The translations under genes were made by a program, and so were the position numbers. From Tichowtungia aerotolerans (GTDB taxonomy: Bacteria > Verrucomicrobiota > Kiritimatiellia > Kiritimatiellales > Tichowtungiaceae), in contig NZ_CP047593.1 in assembly GCF_009905215.1 (NCBI RefSeq), forward strand, positions 434,001 to 498,000: 64,000 bases of DNA, written 5' to 3'. Position 1 is the first letter of the stretch, and the number at the start of each line of letters is the position of its first letter. Of the stretch, positions 63,879 through 64,000 are shown one piece after another. Below the pieces are notes generated by a model. The model saw nothing but the letters and a program-made list of their open reading frames with translations. It was not told the origin of the DNA and made no database searches.

Positions 63879-64000
63879 CAGGGTCTCCTTGCTTTACGCA
63901 CCGTTCATCAGCGCGCTGTTTTTTTAACTAAACAAAATTACGCGGCATGCTATCAGAGCAATTGGGGGTGTCAAGCCGTGGGAGGATACCGGCCAAAACA

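Overview
The window looks like a chromosomal segment of an anaerobic or microaerophilic Gram-negative bacterium of the PVC superphylum, most probably Kiritimatiellota (Pontiella-like). This is an inference from gene content: type I sulfatases next to Gfo/Idh oxidoreductases and a sodium:solute symporter, an Asp23/AmaP pair, McsA/McsB, Lol transporter genes, and a large extracellular repeat protein with a C-terminus of a type I associate with Verrucomicrobia-like genomes. No rRNA, tRNA, CRISPR, IS element or prophage was seen.

Region 1 (1-18.0 kb, all minus strand) is a fused str-S10-spc operon: rpsL, rpsG, fusA, rpsJ, rplC, rplD, rplW, rplB, rpsS, rplV, rpsC, rplP, rpmC, rpsQ, rplN, rplX, rplE, rpsH, rplF, rplR, rpsE, rplO, secY, adk, map. 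It continues into ruvC, accB, accC, asp23, amaP and a truncated PfkB kinase at the left edge. tuf, rpsN and rpmD are missing from their usual slots.

Region 2 (18.0-25.1 kb, minus) probably forms one transcription unit: lolC/E permease, a TPR/Sel1 lipid-envelope-linked protein of unknown role, lolD, a branched-chain-type aminotransferase, mcsA, mcsB (protein arginine kinase) and a small membrane protein. Region 3 (25.1-37.5 kb, mixed strands) holds a mini-secretin-like protein, katG, a YgiQ radical SAM protein, a phospholipase D-like protein, an RNase-like beta-CASP hydrolase and a coiled-coil lipoprotein. It also holds the most striking gene of the window, an 1102-residue fusion of E1-alpha, E1-beta, a lipoyl domain and a complete ketoacyl-ACP synthase III.

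Region 4 (37.6-54.4 kb, minus) is a polysaccharide utilisation locus. From the regulator end it runs: LacI regulator, sodium:solute symporter, two Gfo/Idh/MocA oxidoreductases, two sulfatases (S1_8-like and S1_7-like), a BNR-4 propeller lipoprotein (possible PL24/25-type lyase), a sialate-O-acetylesterase-type SGNH enzyme, a heparin-lyase-fold protein with two CBM6-like modules, a repeat protein and a GPH-type sugar symporter. A sulfated uronic-acid polymer such as ulvan is a plausible substrate, but this is not proven. Region 5 (54.7-64 kb) is housekeeping: ksgA, pdxA and a peptidyl-prolyl isomerase, then era, a small hypothetical gene, an AsmA-like membrane protein, a PAS-GAF membrane sensor without output domain, and ppdK.

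A second layer runs across the genes. The 15-bp palindrome TTCCAA-N3-TTGGAA occurs 16 times perfectly, against about 0.004 expected by chance, with many degenerate copies. Ten copies are intergenic and six lie inside coding sequence as short in-frame additions. Copies often come in pairs with an ACA core on the left and a GGT core on the right. Perfect copies are absent from the ribosomal operon and the polysaccharide locus.
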